In this document: positions 1-8,977 of the stretch, one piece after another | Numbering within the stretch: the first letter of the stretch is position 1 | Layout: the number at the start of each line of letters is the position of its first letter | Assembly: GCF_018080005.1 (NCBI RefSeq) | Contig: NZ_CP073015.1 | Span: 1,798,001 to 1,862,000, forward strand | DNA length: 64,000 nucleotides | Reading direction: 5' to 3' | From: Flavobacterium sp. CS20 | GTDB taxonomy: Bacteria; Bacteroidota; Bacteroidia; Flavobacteriales; Flavobacteriaceae | Program-made: the position numbers and the translations under genes | Notes under the pieces: generated by a model | Database searches by the model: none | Seen by the model: the letters and a program-made list of their open reading frames with translations, nothing else | What the model was told of the DNA's origin: nothing

Positions 1-1178
1 TGAGTATTTGCTAAATTTTCATTCACATAAAAAATTAAATTAGCTTCGTTAATCAACCAATTGTTTTGTCTTAACTGATCAATTTCATCTGCAACACCAT
101 TGCCGTCGTTATCAGGACCATTAAAAGGATCTACAATTGTTACTATACCTTGACCGCCTTTTACAAATAGATTTTCTTCACCGTTGATAGTGTCTTGTAA
201 AGCTAAATCTATGGTGTTATCATTTTCGTAAAAGTTAATAATATTACCAGAAAAATTTAGATTAAATTTATTAAAGGTTTCTATTAATTCGTTGTTATTT
301 TCAACTTCCAAACTTGGTGCTGGTCTTAAAGATTTGTAATACAATGTGATTTTTGCATCTTGATTGTTTAAATTGAGATTGATCATTGCACCGCCATTGG
401 TATGTTGCTCAGTTTTGATGTAAAGTCCTCTCAAAAAGTTTTTAAAACTACTTTGGCTAACCAAATTAACCGTATTTTGATTGTTTAATATTTTTTCTTG
501 AAAAAATTCATTTGGGAGTTTGATTCTTATTCTAGGCGAAACTCTAAGGGTATCAACATTTGTGGTGTCAATTTGGTCAAAGAGAATTTGAGTCTCAGTT
601 AATTCTGAGGGTGTTATTTGTTCAGAAACTATTAATGGATTACTCTCTATATTGTTTTCAAACTCTGAAAATTGGTCTGAATAATAACGCTGAGGAGTTT
701 CAAACTCTCCATTTTCACTAGGGTCAATATCATTCAAAAATTGATTAGATTCAAAAATAGAAATTTTGAAACTGCCATCTCCAAAAACAGAATCAAGCTG
801 ATAAGTATTTGTTTCTATCAGTGAACTGTATAGAGGTAATGTAAACACTACACTATCTAAAACTGGATCTTGACCAAAATCAGGGTTAGTGTTTTGAAGT
901 TCTAATTGTGTTAAAATGCTAACTTCTGAGCTTCCAAAAACTGGATCTTGATAGTTTCCTAGAAGATAGTTATTTAAAGTATTAGACTGTACTGATAATA
1001 TATTGTCACTATAAGTTGCTAAATTTTGTACGACATAGGGCTCTGGTAAATTCAAGCTATTAATAAAACCACTCCCTAAGGTGGTAAAATCATCTTCACA
1101 GGAGGTGAAAACGAATAAGACAAAAACAAGACCAATAGTAATTTTAATTTTCGTTTTCAGTTTAATCAATCTCTTCAT
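1..1178 (-). CDS. DUF4270 family lipoprotein (partial, runs off the left edge)
   Basis: The frame is open from ATG at 1178 to base 1 without a stop, so the C-terminus lies outside the window. It starts with a short basic, hydrophobic signal ending in a lipobox (VFTSC, Cys27), so an exported lipoprotein is expected. The mature part is rich in Asn, Ser and Asp and includes stretches such as LNNYLLGNYQDPVFG and KGGQGIVTIVDPFNGPDNDG, which resemble the Bacteroidota-restricted DUF4270 family. The start overlaps the end of the glycogen synthase gene by 17 bases in another frame, so the two are probably co-translated. The glgA-DUF4270 pair is common in Flavobacteriia. The function of DUF4270 is unknown; an outer-surface role is inference. 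Confidence 0.85.
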   Translation of the reverse strand, partial: MKRLIKLKTKIKITIGLVFVLFVFTSCEDDFTTLGSGFINSLNLPEPYVVQNLATYSDNILSVQSNTLNNYLLGNYQDPVFGSSEVSILTQLELQNTNPDFGQDPVLDSVVFTLPLYSSLIETNTYQLDSVFGDGSFKISIFESNQFLNDIDPSENGEFETPQRYYSDQFSEFENNIESNPLIVSEQITPSELTETQILFDQIDTTNVDTLRVSPRIRIKLPNEFFQEKILNNQNTVNLVSQSSFKNFLRGLYIKTEQHTNGGAMINLNLNNQDAKITLYYKSLRPAPSLEVENNNELIETFNKFNLNFSGNIINFYENDNTIDLALQDTINGEENLFVKGGQGIVTIVDPFNGPDNDGNGVADEIDQLRQNNWLINEANLIFYVNENLANT

Positions 1179-1983
1179 TTAAAATATCTTTTAAGTAATA
1201 ATCTTGATAGGCTTGAGTAAATTCTTCAATTGAGCGATAATTTAATACGGGTTTATCTTGACTTTTGATAAAATTTTGTATTTCATTAGATAATTCTTCA
1301 GCGCCAATTATAATACCATCTGAATAACTAATCGCTAATTTTATCAAATTATTATAATTTGGTGTTTTTAAAAATTCTACTTTATCAGCATCAATACCAT
1401 CAAACATCACTTTTTTGATCATATTTTGGCTTAGTTGATTCTCAAAACTGTTATTATAAACTGAAGTAACAATTTTTGAAGTATTAAAAAGCGGTTCATT
1501 GCCATAATAATTTCTAAGATAAAGCGGAAGTAGTGATGCCATCCAACCATTAACATGAATGATATCTGGAGCCCAGTTCAGTTTTTTGACGGTTTCTATA
1601 ACTCCTTTTGCAAAAAAAATAGCCCGTTCATCATTGTCTTCAAAAAGCTCAACTTCCTCATCGCTATACATCGCTTTGCGTTTAAAATAGTCTTCATTAT
1701 CAATAAAATACACTTGCATTCGTTCCTTAGGTATAGAAGCAACTTTTATGATAAGTGGCATATCTAAATCATTAACCACCATATTAAGCCCTGACAATCT
1801 GATAACCTCGTGAAGTTGATGTCTTCTTTCGTTGATGTTGCCAAAACGTGGCATAAAAATTCGAGTTTGTCCTCCTACAGAATTTATCATTTTTGGAACT
1901 TCAAAAGACATGGTGGACATATCATTTTCTGGGAGATAAGGAACAACTTCTGATGAAACAAAAAGAACGCGTTTATCTTTCAT
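1162..1983 (-). CDS. Glycogen/starch synthase catalytic-domain protein (GT5-like, short form)
   Basis: The 273-residue protein matches the N-terminal Rossmann half of glycogen/starch synthases. Visible landmarks are the start VLFVSSEVVPY, FEVPKMINSVGGQTRIFMPRFG at about residues 27-48 and PDIIHVNGWMASLLPLYLRN at about 138-157. The C-terminal nucleotide-sugar half of a classical GlgA (about 480 residues) is absent. This short form is usual in Flavobacteriia and does not look like a truncation here. Whether it makes glucan alone is uncertain. It is divergent from panC, with about 107 bases holding a possible -7 box for each direction. It is followed, with overlap, by the DUF4270 lipoprotein. 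Confidence 0.85.
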   Translation of the reverse strand: MKDKRVLFVSSEVVPYLPENDMSTMSFEVPKMINSVGGQTRIFMPRFGNINERRHQLHEVIRLSGLNMVVNDLDMPLIIKVASIPKERMQVYFIDNEDYFKRKAMYSDEEVELFEDNDERAIFFAKGVIETVKKLNWAPDIIHVNGWMASLLPLYLRNYYGNEPLFNTSKIVTSVYNNSFENQLSQNMIKKVMFDGIDADKVEFLKTPNYNNLIKLAISYSDGIIIGAEELSNEIQNFIKSQDKPVLNYRSIEEFTQAYQDYYLKDILNEEID

Positions 1984-2021
1984 AGAAACTTATTTAAATT
2001 CTTTTGGAGATTTTGAAAATG

Positions 2022-2029
2022 CAAATTTA
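2022..2029 (-). promoter_or_regulatory. Possible -7 promoter box for glgA-DUF4270
   Basis: On the minus strand this reads TAAATTTG, a fit to the Bacteroidota -7 consensus TAnnTTTG, 38 bases before the glgA start. No clear TTTG -33 box is seen at the expected spacing, so this is a weak assignment. Confidence 0.35.
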
Positions 2030-2060
2030 CAAAAATTTATGTGGATTAAGCTTAAAATGT

Positions 2061-2068
2061 TAGTTTTG
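2061..2068 (+). promoter_or_regulatory. Possible -7 promoter box for panC
   Basis: TAGTTTTG fits TAnnTTTG and lies 22 bases before the GTG start of panC, in the divergent panC/glgA spacer. The -33 element is not obvious. Confidence 0.45.
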
Positions 2069-2090
2069 CACTAAAATTAAATAGAGGTCT

Positions 2091-2930
2091 GTGCTTTTAA
2101 AGTCAAGTTTAGATATTCAAAAATCCATTGGTAAAGGGCAACCAAAAATGCTTGGTTTAGTTCCTACAATGGGAGCATTGCATGATGGTCATTTATCACT
2201 CATAAGCAAAGCAAAATCAGAGTGTGATATAACGGTAGTTTCTATATTTGTAAACCCCACACAATTCAACAATCCTAAAGATTTATCAAATTACCCTAGA
2301 AATCTTGAACAAGACGTGGAAGCTATAAAGCAACTTGGGCGTGATATTTTGATATATGCACCTGATGTTGATGATATTTACCCTAATGGCCCACAAACAG
2401 AAAATTTTGATTTTGGGATAATATCAAAATATATGGAAGGTCAATATAGACAAGGACACTTTCAAGGCGTAGGCACTGTTTTAAAAAAACTCTTTGAGTT
2501 GGTAAAACCTCATCGAGCTTATTTTGGAGAAAAAGATTACCAACAACTTGCTATAGTCAAAAAGTTAGTTCAAATCACTAACCAACCCGTTGATATTATC
2601 GGTTGTGAAACTTACCGCGAGCCTAATGGACTAGCTAAAAGCTCAAGAAATAAATTGTTGAGTAATGATGAAAAATCAGAAGCAAGTATCATTTTTAAAT
2701 GCTTAAATCTAGCTAAAACTCATTTCAAAGAAAATTCGATTTCAGAAATCAAAAAAAAGGTTAAAAGTATTTTTAATCACAAAGAAAATTTTAAATTAGA
2801 ATATTTTGAAATTGCTGATGAAGAGGATTTGATTCCAACTCAAGATTTCATTGAAACTAAAAAATATCGTGCATTCATTGCCGCATATTGTAATGAAGTT
2901 AGACTAATTGATAACATGCCCTTGAACTAA
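2091..2930 (+). CDS. panC: Pantothenate synthetase
   Basis: PanC joins pantoate and beta-alanine using ATP, the last step of vitamin B5 synthesis, in the cytosol. The 279-residue protein has the usual family length. It shows the HIGH-superfamily motif [10 protein letters not shown] (residues 25-34), the pantoate-binding [21 protein letters not shown] and the conserved RNKLLS near SSRNK. The start is GTG at 2091: no ATG lies upstream in frame, and the N-terminus [10 protein letters not shown] begins at the right distance from the HIGH motif. panD follows five bases later, so the two pantothenate genes form an operon. Confidence 0.95.
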   Translation: MLLKSSLDIQKSIGKGQPKMLGLVPTMGALHDGHLSLISKAKSECDITVVSIFVNPTQFNNPKDLSNYPRNLEQDVEAIKQLGRDILIYAPDVDDIYPNGPQTENFDFGIISKYMEGQYRQGHFQGVGTVLKKLFELVKPHRAYFGEKDYQQLAIVKKLVQITNQPVDIIGCETYREPNGLAKSSRNKLLSNDEKSEASIIFKCLNLAKTHFKENSISEIKKKVKSIFNHKENFKLEYFEIADEEDLIPTQDFIETKKYRAFIAAYCNEVRLIDNMPLN

Positions 2931-2935
2931 AAAAA

Positions 2936-3281
2936 ATGCAAATTACAGTCGTAAAATCAAAAATACATCGTGTAAAAGTAACTGGTGCAGATTTAAATTA
3001 TATCGGCAGTATAACCATTGACCAAGACTTAATGGATCTTGCAAATATTATTGATGGCGAAAAAATACAAGTTGTTAACAACTCAAATGGCGAAAGATTA
3101 GAAACTTATGCTATTCCGGGACTAAGAGGAAGTGGAGAAATAACGCTAAACGGTGCGGTAAAGAAAAGTATCAGCTGGCGATATTCTTATTTTGATGACT
3201 TATGCAAGCATGAGCGTTGATGAAGCAAAGAATTTTAGCCCGTCAATCATTTTCCCAGACGAAGACAATCTTTTAAAATAA
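2936..3281 (+). pseudogene. panD: Aspartate 1-decarboxylase, single-base frameshift
   Basis: PanD makes beta-alanine from aspartate and self-cleaves at a Gly-Ser bond to form its pyruvoyl cofactor. The cleavage site YIGS (Gly24-Ser25) and the N-terminal [20 protein letters not shown] are intact. After LNGAVKK the frame changes: one extra A in the run at 3164-3167 gives a false ending at 3220. Reading one base on restores [15 protein letters not shown] and a normal C-terminus FPDEDNLLK with stop at 3279-3281. The corrected protein is about 114 residues, the usual size. It lies five bases after panC. A homopolymer sequencing error is the simplest explanation; real inactivation cannot be excluded. 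Confidence 0.9.
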
Positions 3282-3284
3282 ATC

Positions 3285-4252
3285 ATGGCAAAATCTCGTT
3301 TGGCAAAATGGCTTAAAATCATTATACCGTTAAGCCTAGGTGTGTTTTTTGTCTGGTATTCAATAGCAGACACTACTCCACTTGAAAGAAAGCTAATTTG
3401 GCAAAATATTAAAAATGCTAATTTATTCTGGGTTTTGATGTCTATCCTATTGGGTCTAATCTCGCACATAGTTAGAGCAAACCGATGGAAACTTTTACTT
3501 AAACCATTAAGAGATACACCTAAACTTTCAGTCTGTTTTTACACTGTTATGTTTGGTTATTTGGCCAACTTAGGCATTCCGCGTTCTGGCGAAGTTTTAC
3601 GAGGTGCCAGTTATGCCAGTCTTAGCCCATTAAGCTTTGAACAAAGTTTTGGAACCATAATTACAGAAAGATTAATTGATTTTATAGTTCTGCTCATCAT
3701 CATCGGGATTGCCTTGATATTTCAAACAGACCAACTGCTGAACTATTTAAACATCAGTGAAGTTAATCCATTAAATACTTTGATTTATTTAAGTATCTTG
3801 ATAGCTACTATTGTTGTTTTTTATAGGCTTATCAAAACAACAAAAAACCGCATTATACTAAAACTAAAAGATTTTATCTATGGCTTTTTACAAGGGATAA
3901 AAACCGTTTTTAAGTTAAAACAAAAGTGGTCATTTATCGCACAAACTTTAATTATTTGGTTACTCTATATCGCGATGTTTTGGGTAATAAAATATGCCAT
4001 AGTTGGCTCTGAAAATATTTCCATCGGTCTGCTTTGGTTGGCTTTATAGCTGGCACTTTTGCCATGTCGCTCACCAGCGGTGGCATAGGTTTGTATCCGC
4101 TTGCAATAGCATCAGTTTACAAATTATATGATGTTCCAGTAGATGTTGGTCAAGCCTTTGGTTGGGTGCTTTGGACTGCTCAAACACTGCTTGTGATTTT
4201 AGCTGGGTCTATTTCTGCATTACTTTTGACATTTGTCAGCAAAAAATCATAA
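3285..4252 (+). pseudogene. Flippase-like integral membrane protein (LPG synthase TM / UPF0104 family), frameshifted
   Basis: About 322 residues once repaired. Several membrane helices are visible, with family motifs HIVRANRWKLLLKPL, GYLANLGIPRSGEVLRGA and, after the break, AGTFAMSLTSGGIGLYPLAIA. This is the lysylphosphatidylglycerol synthase transmembrane family, proposed lipid or glycolipid flippases. One base appears lost between about 4028 and 4035, so the first frame stops at 4049 while similarity continues in the next frame to 4252. The gene starts three bases after the panD stop and probably belongs to the pan operon. A second member of the same broad family is at 8978-9928. The substrate is unknown. 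Confidence 0.8.
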
Positions 4253-4274
4253 ATTAGTGGACAAATTTTTAGCT

Positions 4275-5378
4275 ATGAAAAAAATAGTCCTTAGCCTAAT
4301 TATAATCTTTCTGCAATCACAGTTTTGTAAAGCACAAATAGAATATATTGAAGTCAATTCAAAAATTTTAAAGAGCACAAGGCGACTCAAATTACAAATC
4401 CCGCGTAATTATGATTCTGATAACAAAAAAACATACCCTTTGATTTTTGTTTTTGATGGAGACTATCTTTTTGAACCCGTTGCTGGAATTGTAGATTATT
4501 TAAGCTATTGGGAAGAAATACCCGAAGCTTTTGTTGTAGGTATTAATCAAGTTGGTAGTCGAATGGATGATGGTAGATTTGACAAAAAAGAATTTCTTCC
4601 CATAGGCACTGGAGCACAATTTTTTGATTTTATACAGTTAGAAATTCTAAAGAAATATTAAAATATATGAGAGTTTATGAATTTCTTTTTGTTTTCAAAC
4701 AAAATACAGTTTCAAGGTTTTATAAATTTAAGCCCAGATATACCTGATGCCTTAATTCCTTTTATCAAAGAACAATTAAAAAATTCTAAAGAAAAAATAT
4801 GGTATAGCTTAACTACTGGTAGCAATGATTTGCCATTCCTAAAAGCTAAAACCGAGCAACTTAACGAAACCTTCAGCACTATAGAAAATGATTTGGTCTC
4901 AATAAGTTATAAATCTTTTGAAAATACTAACCACTACTCTCTTGTGCCTTATGGATTACCGTATAGTTTAAACAAAATTTTTGAACCTTACACCCCGATT
5001 GATGATGTTGAATTTAAAAAAAAATTATCTAAAGCTGAAAATCCCGTTACTTATCTTGAAGACAAATACGAATTGATAAACACCCTCTATGATGTAGAAA
5101 AACCAGTTAGAATAGCTGATATTATGAAAGTTTCTAAACTTATTGAAAAAAATGAAAATTGGGAATTATATCAAGACCTCAGTAAAATAGCAAAACGCAA
5201 CCATCCAAATACTCTACTTTTTGATTATTTTTCTGGACGATATTTTCAAGAAATAGGAAAACCTAAAAAAGCCATTAAAGCCTATCAATCTGGTTATTCT
5301 TATCAAGAAGCTGGTGGCATTACCAAAGATATGTTACTTGACAAAGCTGATAAACTTAAAGAAATCTTTGGATATTAA
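4275..5378 (+). pseudogene. Secreted esterase-like alpha/beta hydrolase, degraded
   Basis: ATG at 4275 opens a signal peptide (MKKIVLSLIIIFLQSQFCKAQ) followed by a putative-esterase fold: LKLQIPRNYD, YPLIFVFDGDYLFEPVAGIVDYL and EAFVVGINQ. The first frame stops at 4661. A separate frame from about 4677 continues with INLSPDIPDALIPFIKEQL and a C-terminal TPR-like stretch (QEIGKPKKAIKAYQSGYSYQ). Between them a short MRVYEF remnant is visible in a third frame. The expected nucleophile elbow (GHS-type, about a dozen residues) is missing. The break therefore combines a frameshift with a small deletion that removes the catalytic Ser, more than a simple base-call error. The word GAATTTC could have served as microhomology for the deletion (inference). 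Confidence 0.7.
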
Positions 5379-5384
5379 TTCATT

Positions 5385-6749
5385 ATGGCTAAACCAAAAA
5401 CAGTCTATTTCTGTCAAAATTGTGGTGCTCAACATCCCAAATGGCAAGGTCAATGCAATTCTTGCAAAGAATGGAATACATTAGTTGAAGAAGTTATCAG
5501 TAAGTCTCAAGATAAAACTTGGGAAGCATCAGGCACTTCAAGTCAAAACACAAAACAACCTAAAGCGTTTAAACTAAGCGAAATTAGTTTTGAAACAGAA
5601 GACAGAATTATTACCAAAGACGATGAGCTGAATAGAGTTCTTGGCGGTGGCATTGTAAAAGGCTCTTTAATATTACTCGGCGGTGAACCTGGTATTGGAA
5701 AAAGCACATTATTGCTTCAATTGTGTCTTCACCTATCAATAAAAAGCCTTTATGTTTCTGGAGAAGAAAGTAGCAAGCAAATCAAAATGCGTGCAGACCG
5801 TATTCAAAAAACAAATGATAATTGTTTTATACTGGCAGATACTTCCACACAACGCATTTTCAATCAAATTAAAAAAATTGAACCTGAGCTTGTCATCATC
5901 GACTCTATTCAAACCTTGCATACCGAAATGATTGAAAGCTCGCCAGGTAGTATTTCTCAGATTAGAGCTTGCACAGCAGAATTGATTAAATATGCTAAAG
6001 AAACCAATACACCTGTTTTGCTGATAGGTCATATCAACAAAGAAGGTCATCTTGCTGGACTAAAAATTCTTGAGCATATGGTAGATACGGTTTTGCAATT
6101 TGAAGGCGATCAAAATTTTATATACCGCATTATCAGAGTTCAAAAAAACAGATTTGGAGCCACGCACGAACTCGGTATTTATGAAATGCAAAGTGGCGGA
6201 TTAAAGCAAATTTTAAACCCATCTAAAATTTTAATTTCCAACCAAGAACACGACTTAAGCGGTACTTCTGTTGTCGCAACCTTAGAAGGCATGCGACCAT
6301 TAATGGTTGAGATTCAGGCTTTAGTTAGTTCGGCAGTTTACGGCACGCCACAGCGTTCATCTACGGGATATAATGCCAAACGACTGAATATGATTTTAGC
6401 CGTTTTAGAAAAACGTGCAGGCTTCAAGCTGGGTGCTAAAGATGTGTTTTTGAATATCACAGGCGGTATCAATATTGATGATCCCGCTATAGATTTGGCT
6501 GTCGTTGTAGCGATTTTGTCTTCAAGTCACGATATAGTGCTTAACCACCGTTTTTGTTTTGCAAGAGAAATCGGCTTAGCTGGCGAAGTCAGACCCGTGC
6601 CAAGATTAGAACAACGTATTGCTGAAGCAGATAAATTAGGCTTTGAAAAAATATTTATTTCTAACAGCACTAAAGTTTCAAATAAGAATTATCAACTTGA
6701 AATTGTCAAGCTAAAAAGTGTGGTTGATGTTGTAGAATATTTGTTTTGA
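5385..6749 (+). CDS. radA: DNA repair protein RadA
   Basis: RadA is a RecA-like ATPase that helps branch migration and processing of recombination intermediates. The 454-residue protein has all family parts in order: a C4 zinc finger (Cys10, Cys13, Cys24, Cys27), the Walker A GGEPGIGKST (residues 99-108), the Walker B region LVIIDSIQTL, the RadA-specific KNRFG motif (254-258) and a C-terminal Lon-protease-like domain with GGINIDDPAIDLAVV. The start ATG at 5385 lies just after the broken esterase. No lesion is seen. Function is secure. Confidence 0.97.
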   Translation: MAKPKTVYFCQNCGAQHPKWQGQCNSCKEWNTLVEEVISKSQDKTWEASGTSSQNTKQPKAFKLSEISFETEDRIITKDDELNRVLGGGIVKGSLILLGGEPGIGKSTLLLQLCLHLSIKSLYVSGEESSKQIKMRADRIQKTNDNCFILADTSTQRIFNQIKKIEPELVIIDSIQTLHTEMIESSPGSISQIRACTAELIKYAKETNTPVLLIGHINKEGHLAGLKILEHMVDTVLQFEGDQNFIYRIIRVQKNRFGATHELGIYEMQSGGLKQILNPSKILISNQEHDLSGTSVVATLEGMRPLMVEIQALVSSAVYGTPQRSSTGYNAKRLNMILAVLEKRAGFKLGAKDVFLNITGGINIDDPAIDLAVVVAILSSSHDIVLNHRFCFAREIGLAGEVRPVPRLEQRIAEADKLGFEKIFISNSTKVSNKNYQLEIVKLKSVVDVVEYLF

Positions 6750-6830
6750 AAATCTTTCTGAATTTCATAAGATTAGTTTTGTTTACTAATTTCTTTGTGT
6801 TTGTGAAATGTGCTAAAATTTCAAAACTCG

Positions 6831-6935
6831 GTTAGGGATTGAGGCATTTGTTGGAGCTCATGCCACGCCATAAGCGTGGTATAGCGACTGCCGAAAGCCC
6901 GGCTTGTGTGACCTTAGTCACGCAAGCAACCGCCA
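6831..6935 (+). repeat. Intergenic hairpin repeat (flavobacterial REP-like element, copy 1)
   Basis: The 300-base gap between radA and the VIT1-type gene has no credible ORF. It holds a G+C-richer block beginning GTTAGGGATTGAGG with two hairpins: CCACGC/GCGTGG (6863-6879, 5-nt loop) and CTTGTGTGAC/GTCACGCAAG (6903-6926, 4-nt loop). Neither has a T-run, so they are not intrinsic terminators. The words TTAGGGAT, GCCCG and CACGC recur on the opposite strand at 53168-53336, which suggests one dispersed repeat family. That relationship is inferred by eye. Confidence 0.45.
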
Positions 6936-7049
6936 AAATATAGTTAAAGAAATTGAAATATTATTGATTGTAATTTCTTATCTTTGAGTTCTTGATAGAA
7001 TTTAAGATTCTTTTTGAGTTAGGTATTAAGTTTTTAATATTAAATAATT

Positions 7050-7778
7050 TTGCAAAAACAAGGTAATAGAGCGGATTCGCTTAACGTTGATAACTATTTA
7101 GACAATCATTATATCAACCGTAGTAATTGGTTGAGGGTCGCTGTGCTTGGAGCTAATGATGGTATTATATCTGTTTCAAGTCTTGCTATTGGCGTAGCTT
7201 CAGACAAGTGTTGAGCAAGAGCCTATTATTATAGCTACTGTTGCTGGGCTTGTTGCTGGAGCTTTGTCGATGGCGGCTGGTGAATATGTTTCGGTTAGCT
7301 CACAAAAAGACACCGAAAAGGCAGACATTGAAAGAGAAGCTGTTGAACTGAATGAAATGCCCAAAGAAGAGCTCAATATGTTGGCTAAGATTTATGAAAA
7401 TCGCGGATTAAAAAAAGAGACGGCTATGAAAGTCGCTATTGAGTTGACTGAAAAAGACGCGTTAGGCGCACATGTAAGAGATGAGTTAGGGATTAACGAA
7501 ATCTCTGAAGCTAACCCTATTCAAGCGGCACTTGCTTCTGGTGCAGCATTTACATTTGGTGGGGTTTTGCCACTTTTAGTGGTTCTATTTGCTCCTTTAA
7601 AAGGTTTAGAATATTGGCTGTATGGTTTTACGATTATATTTTTAGCCATTCTTGGAGCAACTCTGCTAAAACAGGAGGTTCAAGTGTATCAAAATCTATA
7701 TTGCGAATTACGATTTGGGGTACAATAGCTATGATTCTTTCTGCCTTAGTAGGCTATATATTTGGAGTTAATGTTTAA
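7050..7778 (+). pseudogene. VIT1/CCC1 family iron/manganese transporter, two frameshifts
   Basis: The family moves Fe2+/Mn2+ across membranes, usually for detoxification or storage. Conserved pieces appear in sequence: NWLRVAVLGANDGIIS, then VAGLVAGALSMAAGEYVSVSSQKD, then the metal-binding-domain part KEELNMLAKIYENRGL with DALGAHVRDELG, then ANPIQAALASGAAF and the last helix. An extra A near 7206 and a lost base near 7663 throw the frame; repaired, the segments join perfectly (SDSVEQEP and GATSAKTGG). No ATG precedes the first helix; TTG at 7050 is the best start, just after an in-frame stop. The true ending is VGYIFGVNV with stop at 7776-7778. The two breaks are probably sequence errors. Confidence 0.85.
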
Positions 7779-7793
7779 TTAAAATAAATCATC

Positions 7794-8287
7794 ATGAACG
7801 ACGCACATTGGCATTTAGTAGTAAATCATTTACCAATTATTTTTCCTGTTGTGGGAATAATTGTATTGATCATGAGTTTGATTTCAAAATCAGAAGCTGT
7901 AAAACGAACATCTTATCTCATTTTTATTATAGCTGCACTTTCGAGTATTGTTGCAATGAATACAGGTGAAGTGCGGAAGATATAGTAGAGAAAATAAGTG
8001 GCGTTTCAGAAAATTACATTGAAACTCATGAAGAGAGTGCAGAAACTTTAGCCATTTTATCTTATGTCTTAGGTGGGTTTTCCCTTTTGGGTTTATGGGC
8101 AAGTTTTAAGAAAAAATCTGTTAATTCAATTTTGAGTATCATAACGCTGATATTTGCCTTTGTAGTCGTGTATTTTGGTAGTGAAACGGGAACTATCGGT
8201 GGTGAAATACAACATACCGAAATACGAAGTGATAGCTCCACATCTTCACCTGAAAACGGGACTTACTTAGAAGAAGATGACGATTAA
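7794..8287 (+). pseudogene. Small conserved Bacteroidota membrane protein, frameshifted
   Basis: About 164 residues when repaired, starting MNDAHWHLVVNHLPIIFPVVG. Four hydrophobic helices are visible: two before the break, one at SYVLGGFSLLGLWASF and one at IITLIFAFVVVYFG. The C-terminus is acidic and hydrophilic (ending YLEEDDD). One G seems lost near 7970, so the first frame stops at 7985. Restoring it gives TGEGAEDIVEKISGVSENYIE and joins both halves. Homologues of this architecture are frequent, uncharacterised proteins in Flavobacteriia. It lies 15 bases after the metal-transporter gene and may be co-transcribed. No function can be assigned. Confidence 0.75.
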
Positions 8288-8346
8288 AAGTAACCGCTAA
8301 ACTCAGTTTGAGCTATGTTATAAGTTGTTGTCATAATTTACTGAAA

Positions 8347-8897
8347 TCATGAAATTCGCTTTTCGTTATTCTTGACAAATGCAGACCAACCCGAATAGGA
8401 TTTTGAGCCTTGAATTTTACCTTGATTATAAAAATGACAGACTGCAGTTGCAAGTCCATCGGTGGAGTCTAAATTTTTAGGCAAAGTTTTGATTTTGAGT
8501 AAGTTTTGTAGCATTCCAGCAACTTGCTCTTTACTGGCGTTACCATTGCCGGTAATGGCCATTTTTATTTTTTAGGCGAATATTCGGTGATGGGAATTTG
8601 GCGAGATAATCCAGCGACCATCGCTGTGCCTTGAGCGCGTCCGAGCTTGAGCATAGATTGCACGTTTTTACCAAAAAAAGGTGCTTCTATGGCAATATGA
8701 TCAGGATGAAAAGTCTCTATCAACTCGATGGTTCGCTCAAAAATAAATCGCAATTTGCTGTAATGGTCGTTGTATTTTTTGAGGTTGAGCTCGTTGAGTT
8801 GTAGCAGTTCCATTTTTTTGTCTTGGATTTTAATTACACCAAAACCCATAATGGTTGTTCCAGGGTCAATCCCTAATATGATTTGTTCTTTGGGCAA
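8347..8897 (-). pseudogene. ruvC: Crossover junction endodeoxyribonuclease RuvC, single-base frameshift
   Basis: RuvC cuts Holliday junctions. The acidic catalytic set is present: Asp in ILGIDPGTT, Glu in IAIEAPFFGK, and the pair of Asp in NLDSTDGLATAVCH. The frame breaks between YSPKK and KMAITGNGNASKEQV, where one A seems lost from the T-run at 8568-8573 (plus strand); restoring it gives SPKKIKMAITGNG and a normal protein of about 183 residues. The start codon appears to be TTG at 8897, since no in-frame ATG is at the right place. ruvC is divergent from the flippase/glycosyltransferase pair. Homopolymer error is the likely cause of the break. Confidence 0.9.
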
Positions 8898-8977
8898 AAT
8901 ATTTTATTTATATATCCTCAGTAATGCACGAATGTTTATGAGATTATTCGTGTATTCATGGCTATTTTTAGTTTAAT

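Noticed and set aside
6863..6926. Intrinsic terminator after radA
   Set aside because: Two good hairpins exist but neither is followed by a T-run, and they lie over 110 bases from the stop.
8565..8575. Programmed frameshifting in ruvC or panD at A-runs
   Set aside because: The sites lack a conserved slippery heptamer plus downstream structure, lie in genes that are not frameshifted elsewhere, and match the many other homopolymer indels in the window.
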